A DNA stretch of 64,000 bases, from NCBI RefSeq assembly GCF_014196495.1, contig NZ_JACIDT010000017.1:19967-83966 (forward strand), in the 5' to 3' direction. Positions 37,768 to 46,741 of this stretch are shown here, in pieces (the first letter of the stretch is position 1; each line of letters starts with the position of its first letter). The notes beneath the pieces are model-generated. The model was not told the origin of the DNA. It made no database searches and was given only the letters and a program-made list of their open reading frames with translations. Both the position numbers and the translations under genes were made by a program. Origin of the DNA: Sphingobium jiangsuense (lineage in GTDB: Bacteria > Pseudomonadota > Alphaproteobacteria > Sphingomonadales > Sphingomonadaceae).

Positions 37768-40482
37768 TCAGAACTTCACGCTCCACGATGCGGAGACGCT
37801 CGTGCCCAGCTTGTAGAGGTTGTAATAGATGCGGTTGGCGCCGCTTTCCTGATATTCGCGGAACTTGCGCCCGGTCAGGTTGCGCGCCTCCAGCTTCAGC
37901 TCGCTGTCGATGCCGCCGAGGCGGATGCCCTGCCGCATCACGAAATCCAGGTTGAAGCCGGGATGCTCGTAGATATCCGGCGTGCCGCCCGGTCCCCTGC
38001 TCGTCACGCGCTTGCTCGCATAGGTGAGGAGCAGCGTCTGCTGCGACAGGCTGTCCGTATCCTCCAGCCCCAGTTGCAGGTTCACCAGATGGTCCGACTG
38101 GCCGGTCAGCGGGTCGCCGTCGGTGAAATAGTTGGTCGCGGCGACATCCCCCACCTGATAGATCGACACCAGATCGTCGGCGCCGACCCGGATTTTCGAG
38201 CGGGTATAGGTATAGTTCGCCACCAGCACCGCCCTGCGGCTGACGAAGAAGCCGCCGTCCGACAGCCCGTCGAGCGGGAAATATTTCTGCAACTCCACCT
38301 CGGCGCCGTAGAGGCGGGCCTCCGGCGCATTGGCATAGCCGGTGATCGGATCGTTGCCCGACTGGATCGACACATAGGCTTCGATCGGATTGTCGATCTT
38401 CTTGTAGAAGCCGGCGAGCGAGAAGCGCTGATCGCGCGCGAAATACCATTCGAACCGCGCCTCGCCATTATAGAGCACGCTGTCGCGCAGCGTGGGGTTG
38501 CCCAGATAGGTGCGGTTGGTTTCCGGGTCGTAGAAGCTCTGGTTCAGCAGCTCCCGGAATTGCGGGCGGGCGATGGTCTTGGATCCGCTGGCACGCAGCT
38601 GCATGTCCGGCGCGACCTCATAGGTGATGGTGATCGCGGGCAGCCAGTAATCCTTCTTCAACAGGGTCGATCCGCCCTGATTGATGCTGGTGTTGAACAC
38701 GCGGGTCGGTTCGACCGACTGCATCGCCCGTTCGTACCGCACACCCGCGGTCACGTTCAGCCCCTCGACCAGATCGGCCTGAACCTGCCCGTAGCCCGCG
38801 TCGATGTTCAGCTTCGCGGTGAAGGACGGGTCGCTTTCCGTCGTTTCGATGAGGCCGATGTCATAATGGTTGACGACGGCGGGCTGGAGCAGGAAATCCG
38901 GCCGCCACAGGCCGATGCCGTCGACGAAATCGTCGCCGGGGTTGAACTGGAATTCCCGGCGCGAGGAGATGCGCTTGGTGTCGGACAGCGCATAGCCCGC
39001 CGACAGGACGACCGAGGGCGCGACCTCATAGCTGAAATCCGCGCCGAACGAGTAGAGATTCTCGTTCAGGTCGGAAAAGGCCGCGACCGCCTTGCCCCGC
39101 TGGCGGTCGAGCAGGTTGATATAATAGGCGCCATAAGGATCGGCCGCCTGATTGGTCCGCACATATTCGAAATCCAGCTCATAGGGCGCCTCGCGCTGCG
39201 AATTGGCATAGGCGGCGCGCAGGTCGACATTGAGGCCGGATATCTCGAACTCGCCGACGAGCTGGGTGTCGAACAACTGCCGTTCGTACCAGGCGGTCGA
39301 CTGGTCCATATAGTCGGCGCCCAGGATGCTGTTGTTCTTGACGCCATGGGCGAGGCTCGCCTGCTTCAGCGTGTCGCGCACATAAAGGTTGGTCCAGCGG
39401 ATGCTGTTGTCGCCGAATTCCACGCCCAGCCCCAGCAGGCCGTTCACCACGATCCGGTTGTCGGTCATCACCTTGGTGAAGGCCGTGTCCACGGTGGAGA
39501 GGTCCGCGCTCTGGGCGGTCTGCTGCGTGATCTCGCGCGTGCGCCATTTGTTGCTGTAGCCGAAGGAGGCGATGACGCCCATTTCCGCGCCGCCCAGATC
39601 GAACCGTGTGCCGCCGGTCAGCTCTGCGGAGAAATTCGCCGGGATATTGTCGTTCCGCTGCACCACGGCGTTGCGGCCGGTGACGAGCCCGCTCGCGATC
39701 GCGACCGAATCAACGTCGCCGATGCGCTCGCCGCTGGCGAAAAAGGCCTTCAGCGCGGGCGTGTAATCACGGTTGCCGTTGTCGAAGCCGGTCCAGTCGG
39801 TGCTGCTGCCATAATAGGTATAGCCCATCTGGCCGGTCGTTTCGCTGTCCAGCCCGACCCCGCCCTTGACCGTCACGAAGCTTTCGGTCGGGATGGTCTT
39901 GGTGGTGAGGTTGATGACGCCGCCGCCGAATTCGCCGGGGAAGTTCACCGAATAGCTTTTCTGCACCAGCGACGAGGCGACCACGTTGGTCGGGAACAGG
40001 TCGAGCGGGACGACGCGCCGGAGCGGCTCGGGGCTGGGCAGCGGCGAGCCGTTGAGCAGCGCGGAGGAATAGCGATCGCCCAGGCCGCGCACATAGACGA
40101 AGCCGTTGCCCATCACGCTGAGGCCGGTCACGCGGCTGAGCGCGCCTGCGATATCGCCTTCGCCGGTGCGCTGGATATCCGCCGTGGTCAGCACGGAAAC
40201 CACGGCGGGCGCGGCCTGCTGCACATTGTCGGAACGGCGGCCCGTCACGATGATCGCGCCGGGAATGGAAATATCCCTGCCCTGCTGGTCTGCCTCGGCA
40301 TCAGCCATGGCGGCGGCATCGGGCGCATCCGGCGCCGCCGCAGCGGCGGCGGGCATGGCGACCGCGTCGTCAGGCCGTGCGGGGGCAGGCTCCGCGAGCG
40401 CAGCGGCATGGGCCATGGAAACAGGCGCGGCAAGCGCAGACGAAAGCAGCAGAAGGCGCGCGAAACGGATCGGCGATGCCAT
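37768..40482 (-). CDS. TonB-dependent outer-membrane receptor
   Basis: This is a 904-residue receptor. Signal peptide about residues 1-27 (ends SMAHAA); an Ala/Pro-rich linker; plug domain about 70-190 (SIPGAIIVTGRR as TonB-box region, GNGFVYVRGLGDRYSSALLN, FGGGVINLTTK); then a beta-barrel ending in the aromatic C-terminus SASWSVKF. The plug wording RGLGDRYSSALLNGSPLPSP is typical of one sphingomonad/Caulobacter receptor group of unknown substrate. It lies 79 bases behind the lipoprotein gene in one operon preceded by a Pho box, so a phosphorus-containing substrate is suspected. Confidence 0.93.
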   Translation of the reverse strand: MASPIRFARLLLLSSALAAPVSMAHAAALAEPAPARPDDAVAMPAAAAAAPDAPDAAAMADAEADQQGRDISIPGAIIVTGRRSDNVQQAAPAVVSVLTTADIQRTGEGDIAGALSRVTGLSVMGNGFVYVRGLGDRYSSALLNGSPLPSPEPLRRVVPLDLFPTNVVASSLVQKSYSVNFPGEFGGGVINLTTKTIPTESFVTVKGGVGLDSETTGQMGYTYYGSSTDWTGFDNGNRDYTPALKAFFASGERIGDVDSVAIASGLVTGRNAVVQRNDNIPANFSAELTGGTRFDLGGAEMGVIASFGYSNKWRTREITQQTAQSADLSTVDTAFTKVMTDNRIVVNGLLGLGVEFGDNSIRWTNLYVRDTLKQASLAHGVKNNSILGADYMDQSTAWYERQLFDTQLVGEFEISGLNVDLRAAYANSQREAPYELDFEYVRTNQAADPYGAYYINLLDRQRGKAVAAFSDLNENLYSFGADFSYEVAPSVVLSAGYALSDTKRISSRREFQFNPGDDFVDGIGLWRPDFLLQPAVVNHYDIGLIETTESDPSFTAKLNIDAGYGQVQADLVEGLNVTAGVRYERAMQSVEPTRVFNTSINQGGSTLLKKDYWLPAITITYEVAPDMQLRASGSKTIARPQFRELLNQSFYDPETNRTYLGNPTLRDSVLYNGEARFEWYFARDQRFSLAGFYKKIDNPIEAYVSIQSGNDPITGYANAPEARLYGAEVELQKYFPLDGLSDGGFFVSRRAVLVANYTYTRSKIRVGADDLVSIYQVGDVAATNYFTDGDPLTGQSDHLVNLQLGLEDTDSLSQQTLLLTYASKRVTSRGPGGTPDIYEHPGFNLDFVMRQGIRLGGIDSELKLEARNLTGRKFREYQESGANRIYYNLYKLGTSVSASWSVKF

Positions 40483-40561
40483 GAATTTTCCCCATATATT
40501 CGTTTGGAAAGGAGGCGAGGCGCGGCCTGATGCCCCGCCTCGCCCCTGCATTCGTCCCGGA

Positions 40562-42115
40562 TCAGGCCGTCGGCAGCGACGTGCAGGCAGATCCGCTGCC
40601 GAAGCCGGCGGTGGCGCTGTCGCAGGTCCAGCCTTTGTACCAGGTGTCGTTGGCGTCCTTCACCGCGCCGATATAGTCGGTCTTGGCGAGGGCCGAACCG
40701 AGCGTGCTGGCGTCGAAGGCGGGGATGGCGGTTTCCTTCGCGCCGTTGACGAACAGGTTCGCCAGGCTGGCGGTGAAGGCCGCGTTGTTGTTGGTGCCCG
40801 CCTCGAAGATCGTCCGCGTCTGGGCGGCGGTGACGCCCGAACCGTCGATGATCGCCGCCGAGCCGCCGCACTGCATCACGACCGAATGGAACACCGGCGG
40901 GCCCTGCTCGTCCGTGCCGCTGGTCTGCACCGTCTTGGCATTGCGCAGTTGGAGGCAGGGCTGGTTGGGCGCGACCACCACGCCGTTCACCAGCGTCGCA
41001 TCCATGCCGCCGCGCATCATGATCGCCGCGCCGTTGCCGGCAACGGCATTGGTGACGAAGGTGAAGTTGGCGAGGCGGAAATGGGTGCGCGGCGTGTCGT
41101 TGTCGACGGTGTTGTCGCTATCGCCCTCGATCATGCTGTCGGCGACATTGGCCCGCTGCACCGCGATGACATATTGCGCGAACGCCTTGGCGCCGGTGTC
41201 GATATCCAGCGAATCGTCCTCCGCGCCGGTGATGACGATGTGCTTGAGCACCGGCTGGCCGCCGAACATCTCGATGCCGTCGTCGGAGCTGTTGTGGATC
41301 TGGATATATTCCATCTTGGTGCCGGTGCCGACGCCCGACGGGGTCAGGCCCTGCAATTCCTTGTCCGCCGAGAGGACATAGCCCGAATAGCGGATCTGCA
41401 CATATTTCAGCTCGCCGCTGCTGTCGTTGTTGGTGACGCCGCCATAATAGGCGGGCGCGGCGGCGCCTTCGGTGTTGCGATAGCAGGCGGTGGTGCCGGG
41501 CGTGGCGCTGGTCGCCTCGCAATCCGTCACCTGCGCGCGGCCGAGCAGCACGACGCCGCCCCACTGGCCCGACGAATTGTCGGAGTTGGAGCCGCTGATA
41601 TTCTGCTGGCTGGTGAAGATGATCGGCTTGTCCGCCTCGCCCACCGCCATCAGCTTGTTGCCGCGATTGACCGCGAGCCAGGAAATCGCCTTGCCGTAGA
41701 GGATCACGCCGGGCTGGATGGTGAGCGTGACGCTCTTTTCCCCGCTGGTCGGCGTCGCGCCCAGATCGTCGCCCACATCGACGCGCCCGGCCAGTTCATA
41801 GAGCAGGCCGCTGATCTTGGGCAGGGTGGTGCTGGTGGTGATCTTGGCGGGCAGCGTGCAGACGCGCCAGGTGCCGGTCGGTCCGGTGATCGTGCCGCTG
41901 TCGGTCAGCGGAACCTCGATGGTGGGACAGCCGCCCGCCGCCTCGACCGTGCCGGTGCCGGGCGTCGGAGTCGGGCTGGGCGTCGGCGAGGGGTTGTTGA
42001 TCGTGATATCGCCGCCGCTGCCGGGCGAAGCCACGTCATCCGCGCCGCAAGCGCTCAACGCGGCGACGGCGCAGCCCGCCAGCAGGAATTTCGCTATATT
42101 CGACTTCATCATCAT
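40562..42115 (-). CDS. Large lipoprotein, probable beta-helix fold, partner of the TonB receptor
   Basis: This is a 517-residue exported lipoprotein. Signal peptide with lipobox LSAC (Cys near residue 23), a Pro/Ser/Thr linker (PSPTPSPTPTPGTG), then a long Gly/Asn/Asp-rich domain with repeated strand patterns (WGGVVLLGRAQ, MEYIQIHNSSDDGIEMFGGQ, EDDSLDIDTGAKAFAQ) typical of right-handed beta-helices, and several cysteines. I recognise no named family. First gene behind the Pho box and directly upstream of the receptor; a surface or periplasmic substrate-binding role is inferred. Confidence 0.78.
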   Translation of the reverse strand: MMMKSNIAKFLLAGCAVAALSACGADDVASPGSGGDITINNPSPTPSPTPTPGTGTVEAAGGCPTIEVPLTDSGTITGPTGTWRVCTLPAKITTSTTLPKISGLLYELAGRVDVGDDLGATPTSGEKSVTLTIQPGVILYGKAISWLAVNRGNKLMAVGEADKPIIFTSQQNISGSNSDNSSGQWGGVVLLGRAQVTDCEATSATPGTTACYRNTEGAAAPAYYGGVTNNDSSGELKYVQIRYSGYVLSADKELQGLTPSGVGTGTKMEYIQIHNSSDDGIEMFGGQPVLKHIVITGAEDDSLDIDTGAKAFAQYVIAVQRANVADSMIEGDSDNTVDNDTPRTHFRLANFTFVTNAVAGNGAAIMMRGGMDATLVNGVVVAPNQPCLQLRNAKTVQTSGTDEQGPPVFHSVVMQCGGSAAIIDGSGVTAAQTRTIFEAGTNNNAAFTASLANLFVNGAKETAIPAFDASTLGSALAKTDYIGAVKDANDTWYKGWTCDSATAGFGSGSACTSLPTA

Positions 42116-42277
42116 GGTGTTCTCCGCTCCGGCTATGGCCGGCTCATCTTCGGGAAGCGGAGCGCAGCAGAGACAATCATCTGTTCCCCCTGACGCCCTC
42201 GGCGCGAGCCAATAGGCGCGGGAAATGACGCCGTGATTTCGGGATAATTGCAGTTTTGTGAAATGAAAATCCTTTTT

Positions 42278-42295
42278 GTGACAATTGGATGACAG
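42278..42295 (-). promoter_or_regulatory. Pho box (PhoB binding site)
   Basis: The minus strand reads CTGTCAT-CCAA-TTGTCAC. This matches the CTGTCAT-N4-CTGTCAT Pho-box layout (7-mer, 4-base spacer, 7-mer) with two changes in the second half. It lies 163 bases upstream of the lipoprotein start codon. No clear -10 hexamer is evident at the ideal place. Confidence 0.7.
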
Positions 42296-42369
42296 CGCGG
42301 GTCGTCCTGCACGGCGGATGCGCAAAGAGGCGCCACGGCCCTTGGGCGCGTGGACGAAAGCGATAGCGG

Positions 42370-42415
42370 AAAAGAAAAGGAAAGTGCCGGAGGTTCTGTT
42401 GCCCGGCCCTCCGGC
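42370..42415 (-). terminator. Terminator of the tmRNA gene
   Basis: On the minus strand GCCGGAGG-N14-CCTCCGGC is an 8-bp stem followed by ACTTTCCTTTTCTTTTCC, a T-rich tail. Confidence 0.8.
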
Positions 42416-42695
42416 GGCCGCTGTAACCCTTCTGTTGCCCGGCGGGTCCAACCGCGTTCTATTTGGGTAATGTCAGGCCGCGAGGCCCTCAATTACGCAG
42501 CAAGAGCAAGTGCTTCGTTGTCGTTGGCACTTATAGGTTTTGAGCCTTGAACGGGTTACTCAGCCCGAGCGAAAACATCGTCTTTCAATACACGTCGATC
42601 CTGGTTCGGCCCCGTCAGAGCATCCGGCCCCATTCGAAGCCGGATGTTATGGTGGAGCCGCCGGGTACTGCCCCCGGGTCCGCTGCATCTATTAC
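42416..42695 (-). ncRNA. ssrA: tmRNA, circularly permuted two-piece form
   Basis: Read on the minus strand, the acceptor piece comes first and ends ...CCCGGCGGCTCCACCA (A at 42650). A spacer with the hairpin CATCCGGC...GCCGGATG follows. The coding piece then starts GGGGCCGAACCAGGATCGAC at 42613. Its GGGGCCG pairs with CGGCTCC of the acceptor piece over seven base pairs. The tag frame at 42528-42493 encodes ANDNEALALAA and a TAA stop, typical of sphingomonads. The order acceptor-then-coding is the alphaproteobacterial permuted form. The outer ends given are approximate; a possible -10 (TAAAAT) lies at 42703-42708. Confidence 0.95.
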
Positions 42696-42818
42696 ACGAC
42701 ATATTTTATCGCCATAGTCGGCCGAAACCGACATCCTCCATATAGGGTGGCCGCGCCGATATGAAAAGAGGCGAGACATATCTGTTCCGCCTCCTTTTCC
42801 TTTCCCCTTGTAGCGGAC

Positions 42819-43079
42819 TCAGTCGCCATCCTCCGCCACCGGATCGGTCCCATTGTCGGACGGCGGGGCGGCATTGTCGACCGCGCGGGCGGCGGCCGCG
42901 ATCATGACATTGGCCTTTTCCTCCAGTTCATCGGCCCTGGCGTCGAACATTCCGGCTTCCGGGGCGGAGGCATTGGCGCCCGCCGCCTCGCCCGCGCCGC
43001 CGCAGCCGCCACCGAGCAGCGAGAGGGAGAGCGCGCAGATCGACAAAAAGCGCGCCCTTGCGGCCATCGCCCGCCTCAT
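42819..43079 (-). CDS. Small lipoprotein of unknown function
   Basis: This is an 86-residue exported protein with a signal segment [16 protein letters not shown] (lipobox LGGGC, Cys near residue 26) and a short acidic, Ala-rich tail containing a helix ([20 protein letters not shown]). It overlaps the end of mscL by four bases (ATGA), so it is co-translated with the channel. I do not recognise the family. Confidence 0.7.
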   Translation of the reverse strand: MRRAMAARARFLSICALSLSLLGGGCGGAGEAAGANASAPEAGMFDARADELEEKANVMIAAAARAVDNAAPPSDNGTDPVAEDGD

Positions 43080-43510
43080 TCCTTTCTGGTCAGCGAATCG
43101 CGGATATCGCGCAGCAGCAGCACTTCCTCCGACGGCGCGGCGTCCTCCACCGCAGGCTTGGCCGCCAGGCGATTCACCATGCGGATCATCAGGAAGATGA
43201 TGAACGCCAGAATGAGGAAGTTGATGACGACGGTGATGAACTCGCCCCAGCCGAACAGCGCGACGCCCGCCGCCTTCAGATCCTGATAGCTGTCGGGCGA
43301 GCCCTTGAAGCCCGCCGGTATCTCGCCCAGCCGGATGAAATAGTTGGAAAAATCGATCCCGCCGAAAATGAAGCCCACCACCGGCATGATGAGATCGTCG
43401 GTAAGGGATTTGGTGATGGTCGCGAAGGCGCCGCCGATGATGACGCCGACCGCCAGGTCCATCACATTGCCGCGCGCGATGAATTCCCGGAATTCGGATG
43501 CTATGGACAT
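43076..43510 (-). CDS. mscL: Large-conductance mechanosensitive channel
   Basis: This is a 144-residue MscL, two transmembrane helices. N-terminal [23 protein letters not shown] is the family signature; the second helix is [20 protein letters not shown] and a charged C-terminal bundle follows. It opens on hypo-osmotic shock. ATG 43510 has GGAGGAAATA upstream, which rules out longer starts. Confidence 0.96.
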   Translation of the reverse strand: MSIASEFREFIARGNVMDLAVGVIIGGAFATITKSLTDDLIMPVVGFIFGGIDFSNYFIRLGEIPAGFKGSPDSYQDLKAAGVALFGWGEFITVVINFLILAFIIFLMIRMVNRLAAKPAVEDAAPSEEVLLLRDIRDSLTRKE

Positions 43511-43632
43511 GCTTATTTCCTCCTTGGCCACGCATTTCGTGCCTGTCTTGCACGGACGCCCGCCCCTGTCCAGTTGCATAGGCAGGCGCGCGCCGCTAGC
43601 CTGCCGCCTCTATCAGGATGAGGATGATCTCC

Positions 43633-44265
43633 ATGATTCCGACCCTTTCCCTTCGTTCCCCGCTCCGCCCTGTGCCCCGCCCTTCCCTTCGCTTGCTGCT
43701 GGCGGCCTTGTGCGTTTTCGCCTTGTCGGCCTGCGGCATCAACAGCGTCCCCACCGCCGAGGAGGCCGCCAAGGCGCGCTGGGCCGATGTGGAGGCGCAA
43801 TATCAGCGCCGGGCGGATCTGGTCGGCAATCTGGTGGCGACCGTCAAGGGCGCGGCCCGGCACGAGCAGGAAACGCTGACGCAGGTGACGGAGGCCCGCG
43901 CGCGGGCGACATCGGTGCAGGTCAGCGCCGACGACCTCGGCGACCCGGCCAAGGTCGCCCAGTTCGCGCAGGCGCAGGGCGCGCTCAGCCAGTCGCTCGG
44001 CCGCCTGCTCGCGACGGTCGAGGCCTATCCCGACCTCAAGGCCAACCAGAATTTCCTCGACCTGCAATCGCAGCTGGAAGGGACGGAAAACCGCATCTCC
44101 ACCGCGATCATCAAATATAATGAGGCGGTGCAGAGCTATAACACGCTGGTCCGCACCTTCCCCTCGATGATCGGCGCCACGGTGCGCGGGGCCAAGCCGA
44201 TGACGCCCTACAAGGCGACCGCGACCAATGCGCAGGAAGCCCCGAAGGTCGATTTCGGCGGGTGA
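43633..44265 (+). CDS. LemA family protein
   Basis: This is a 210-residue LemA-type protein: signal with LSAC lipobox (LLLAALCVFALSACG) and a long helical domain starting AEEAAKARWADVEAQYQRRADLVGNLVATVK, the LemA hallmark. Members lie next to TPM-domain (YgcG) genes, as here. ATG 43633 has GAGG nine bases upstream; ATG 43618 is an alternative. The molecular role of LemA proteins is not settled. Confidence 0.9.
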   Translation: MIPTLSLRSPLRPVPRPSLRLLLAALCVFALSACGINSVPTAEEAAKARWADVEAQYQRRADLVGNLVATVKGAARHEQETLTQVTEARARATSVQVSADDLGDPAKVAQFAQAQGALSQSLGRLLATVEAYPDLKANQNFLDLQSQLEGTENRISTAIIKYNEAVQSYNTLVRTFPSMIGATVRGAKPMTPYKATATNAQEAPKVDFGG

Positions 44266-44290
44266 CGGGCTGGATGCGGCACCCCTCGCC

Positions 44291-45094
44291 ATGACGGCCC
44301 GACGCTCTTCCGCCCCGCGCGCGCTGTGGATGGCGCTGCTGGCGCTGGCGTGCCTTTTCGCCGCACCGGCGGCGCTGCACGCGCAGAGCTTTCCCGCGCT
44401 GACGGGCCGGGTGGTCGATGCCGCCGACCTGCTCACTCCGGCGCAGGAAAGCGCGATCGACGCGAAGCTGGCCGAACTGGAAAAGCAGAGCCGGCGGCAG
44501 CTGGTGGTCGCCACCATTCCCGATCTGGGGGGCTATGACATCGCCGATTACGGCTTCCGGCTCGGCGATCATTGGGGCATTGGCGACAAGGAGCGGGACG
44601 ACGGCGCGCTGCTGATCGTCGCGCCGAAGGAGCGCAAGGTCAGGATAGAGGTCGGCTATGGCCTCGAAGGCGTGCTGACCGACGCGCTGTCCGCGCGCAT
44701 CATCCGCAACAGCATCGTCCCCCGTTTCCGCGACAACGACTTTCCCGGCGGGATAGAGGCCGGGGTGGACGCGATCGTCCGCCTGCTCCTGCTGCCGCCC
44801 GATGAGGCGCGCAAGGCCGCCGAGCAGGCGCAGCGGGAGGAGAAATCGTCCGGCGGCGGCGAGATGCTCTTCATCATCTTCTTCATCCTGCTGTTCTTCG
44901 TGCTGCCGATGTTCCTCGGGCGGCGCGGCGGGCGCGCCTATCGCCGGGGCATCGCGCCGGTCATCCTCTGGGGGCCGGGTCTTGGCGGCGGCTGGGGCGG
45001 CAGGGGATCCGGCGGCGGCGGATGGTCGGGCGGAGGCGGCTTTTCCGGCGGCGGGGGCGGTTTCGGCGGCGGCGGCGCATCGGGGGGCTGGTAG
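44291..45094 (+). CDS. TPM-domain (YgcG-like) membrane protein
   Basis: This is 267 residues: signal peptide (ends LHAQS), a TPM domain (about residues 33-155; LTGRVVDAADLLTPAQESAI, RIEVGYGLEGVLTDALSARI), a transmembrane helix near residues 195-215 (MLFIIFFILLFFVLPMFL) and a Gly/Ser-rich tail (GGGGWSGGGGFSGGGGGFGG). This is the classical YgcG layout. It follows lemA by 25 bases and precedes a second TPM gene by two bases. Confidence 0.9.
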   Translation: MTARRSSAPRALWMALLALACLFAAPAALHAQSFPALTGRVVDAADLLTPAQESAIDAKLAELEKQSRRQLVVATIPDLGGYDIADYGFRLGDHWGIGDKERDDGALLIVAPKERKVRIEVGYGLEGVLTDALSARIIRNSIVPRFRDNDFPGGIEAGVDAIVRLLLLPPDEARKAAEQAQREEKSSGGGEMLFIIFFILLFFVLPMFLGRRGGRAYRRGIAPVILWGPGLGGGWGGRGSGGGGWSGGGGFSGGGGGFGGGGASGGW

Positions 45095-45096
45095 GC

Positions 45097-45777
45097 ATGA
45101 CGCGGATACGGATCAGCAAGGCCGACCATGATCGCATCACCCAGGCGATCCACGCCGCAGAGCGCACCAGCGACGCGGAGATCGTCATCGTCGTCGCGCC
45201 CCGGTCGGACGCCTATCATGATGTCGGCCTGCATTATGCGATCGCCGCGATGCTGTGCCTGCTGGCGCTGGTGGCGGCGTTCCCGCTGCGCTTTTCCGAC
45301 TGCGCGACCGCGCTGCTGGGCGGGTGGGACCATAGCCTGCCGGTAGCGGTGCAGCTCGCGCTGCTGCTGGCGGCGCAGATCATCATGTTCCTCGCCGTCC
45401 GCTATGCGCTGGCGTGGATGCCGCTGCGCATCGCGCTGACGCCCGGCGCCACGCGGACGCGGCGGGTGCGCAGGCAGGCGGTGACGATCTTCCGCGCCTG
45501 CGCCGAGGGGCGCACGCGGGGCAGGACCGCGATCCTCATCTATCTCTCCCTCGCCGAGCACCGCGCGGAGATCGTCGCCGACGAGAGCATCAGCCGCCTC
45601 GTCGCGCCGGAGCGCTGGGGCGACGCGATGGCGGCGCTGCTCGACCATGCGCGGCGGGGCGACCCCGGCACCGGCATGGTCGAGGCGATCGGCCGGATCG
45701 GGGAGATCCTCGCCGAATATCTGCCCCATAGCGACAGCAATCCCAACGAATTGCCCGACCGCCTGATCGAATTGTGA
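45097..45777 (+). CDS. TPM-domain membrane protein, second paralogue
   Basis: This is 226 residues: N-terminal TPM half (ITQAIHAAERTSDAEIVIVV), two transmembrane helices at about 47-67 and 87-107, then the rest of the domain (YLSLAEHRAEIVADESI). It resembles the integral-membrane YgcG relatives that accompany lemA and the secreted TPM gene. Starts two bases after its neighbour's stop. Confidence 0.83.
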   Translation: MTRIRISKADHDRITQAIHAAERTSDAEIVIVVAPRSDAYHDVGLHYAIAAMLCLLALVAAFPLRFSDCATALLGGWDHSLPVAVQLALLLAAQIIMFLAVRYALAWMPLRIALTPGATRTRRVRRQAVTIFRACAEGRTRGRTAILIYLSLAEHRAEIVADESISRLVAPERWGDAMAALLDHARRGDPGTGMVEAIGRIGEILAEYLPHSDSNPNELPDRLIEL

Positions 45778-45784
45778 GCCACCG

Positions 45785-46333
45785 ATGACCGACAGCCAAG
45801 CCGCGCCCGAAATCAAATGGCAGGGCAAATATATCACCGTGCGCCAGCAGGGAACGTGGGAATATGTCTCGCGCAGCCGGGGCATCCGCGCCGCCGTGAT
45901 CCTCGCGATCGACGAGGAAGGAGAGGACGGCCCCTGCATCATCCTGGTCGAGCAATATCGCATACCGCTGGGCAAGCGATCCCTGGAGCTGCCCGCCGGG
46001 CTGGTGGGCGACGACGACAGCCCCGCCGGGGAACCGGCGGCCGAGGCGGCGCTGCGCGAGCTGGAGGAGGAAACCGGCTATCGCGCGCGCTCGATGGTGG
46101 AGCTGGGCGATTTCTACAGCTCGCCCGGCATGGTGTCGGAAAGCTTCTGGCTGTTCCGCGCACAGGGCCTGGTCCGCGTGCATGACGGCGGCGGGGTGGA
46201 GGGCGAGGATATCATCGTCCACCGCGTGCCGGTGGCGCGGATCGCCGATTATGTCGCGGAACGACGCGCCGAGGGCATGGCGATCGACGTGAAGCTGCTG
46301 ATAGCGCTGGGGGCGGGCATGATGGGGGTTTGA
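45785..46333 (+). CDS. NUDIX hydrolase (ADP-ribose pyrophosphatase-like)
   Basis: This is a 182-residue NUDIX enzyme. The Nudix box is complete (EPAAEAALRELEEETGY, near residues 82-98), and the N-terminal VILAIDEEGEDGPCIILVEQ and SLELPAGLVGDD fit NudF/ADP-ribose pyrophosphatases. It probably hydrolyses a nucleoside-diphosphate sugar. Starts seven bases after the TPM gene and may be co-transcribed. Confidence 0.88.
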   Translation: MTDSQAAPEIKWQGKYITVRQQGTWEYVSRSRGIRAAVILAIDEEGEDGPCIILVEQYRIPLGKRSLELPAGLVGDDDSPAGEPAAEAALRELEEETGYRARSMVELGDFYSSPGMVSESFWLFRAQGLVRVHDGGGVEGEDIIVHRVPVARIADYVAERRAEGMAIDVKLLIALGAGMMGV

Positions 46334-46345
46334 TGCGCCCCAATG

Positions 46346-46373
46346 CGTCACCCCAACGCAGGCTGGCATGACG
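46346..46373. repeat. Dispersed intergenic repeat A, short copy
   Basis: GCGTCACCCCAACGCAGGCT followed by GGCATGACGG has the two ends of repeat A joined without the middle, as if internally deleted. Confidence 0.65.
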
Positions 46374-46393
46374 GAATTGGCAGAAACGGACAG

Positions 46394-46672
46394 TTAGCGG
46401 AAATTATCCGCATAAGCCTGAATCTTCAGGCGCTTGGGCGGGGGCATGGTCACATGATAGTCCAGCCCGATGCTGTCCGCATAGGCCATCGCCGCCTCCA
46501 GCGAGGGGAAGGTCAGCCGCAATTGCTGGCGCATGTCGCCGGACCCCGCCCAGCCTGTCAGCGGGTCGGGCCGCTTCGCCTCGGCCGGTTCATGCTCCAG
46601 AACCCAGGTTCCGGTCCCGGCCTTGCCGGACTGCATCGCATTTTTCGGCGTCTGATAGATATGCGCGGTCAC
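46394..46672 (-). CDS. NDUFS4-like ETC complex I subunit family protein
   Basis: This is 92 residues: ARIYQ-like start TAHIYQTPKNAMQSG, WVLEHEP, DPLTGWAGSGDMRQQLRLTF and GLDYHV are the marks of the ETC complex I subunit (NDUFS4/AQDQ) family. Alphaproteobacteria carry this as a complex I accessory subunit; it is monocistronic here. Confidence 0.9.
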   Translation of the reverse strand: MTAHIYQTPKNAMQSGKAGTGTWVLEHEPAEAKRPDPLTGWAGSGDMRQQLRLTFPSLEAAMAYADSIGLDYHVTMPPPKRLKIQAYADNFR

Positions 46673-46741
46673 GCACGGCTCCTTTGTTGCAACCGCCGAT
46701 CCCCTTGCGCCACTTTGCGGCCTTGCGTCAAGATTGCCGCA

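Noticed and set aside
37963..40530. 855-codon plus-strand frame opposite the TonB receptor
   Set aside because: Shadow frame of the receptor; repetitive His/Arg/Ile composition with no domain or ribosome site.
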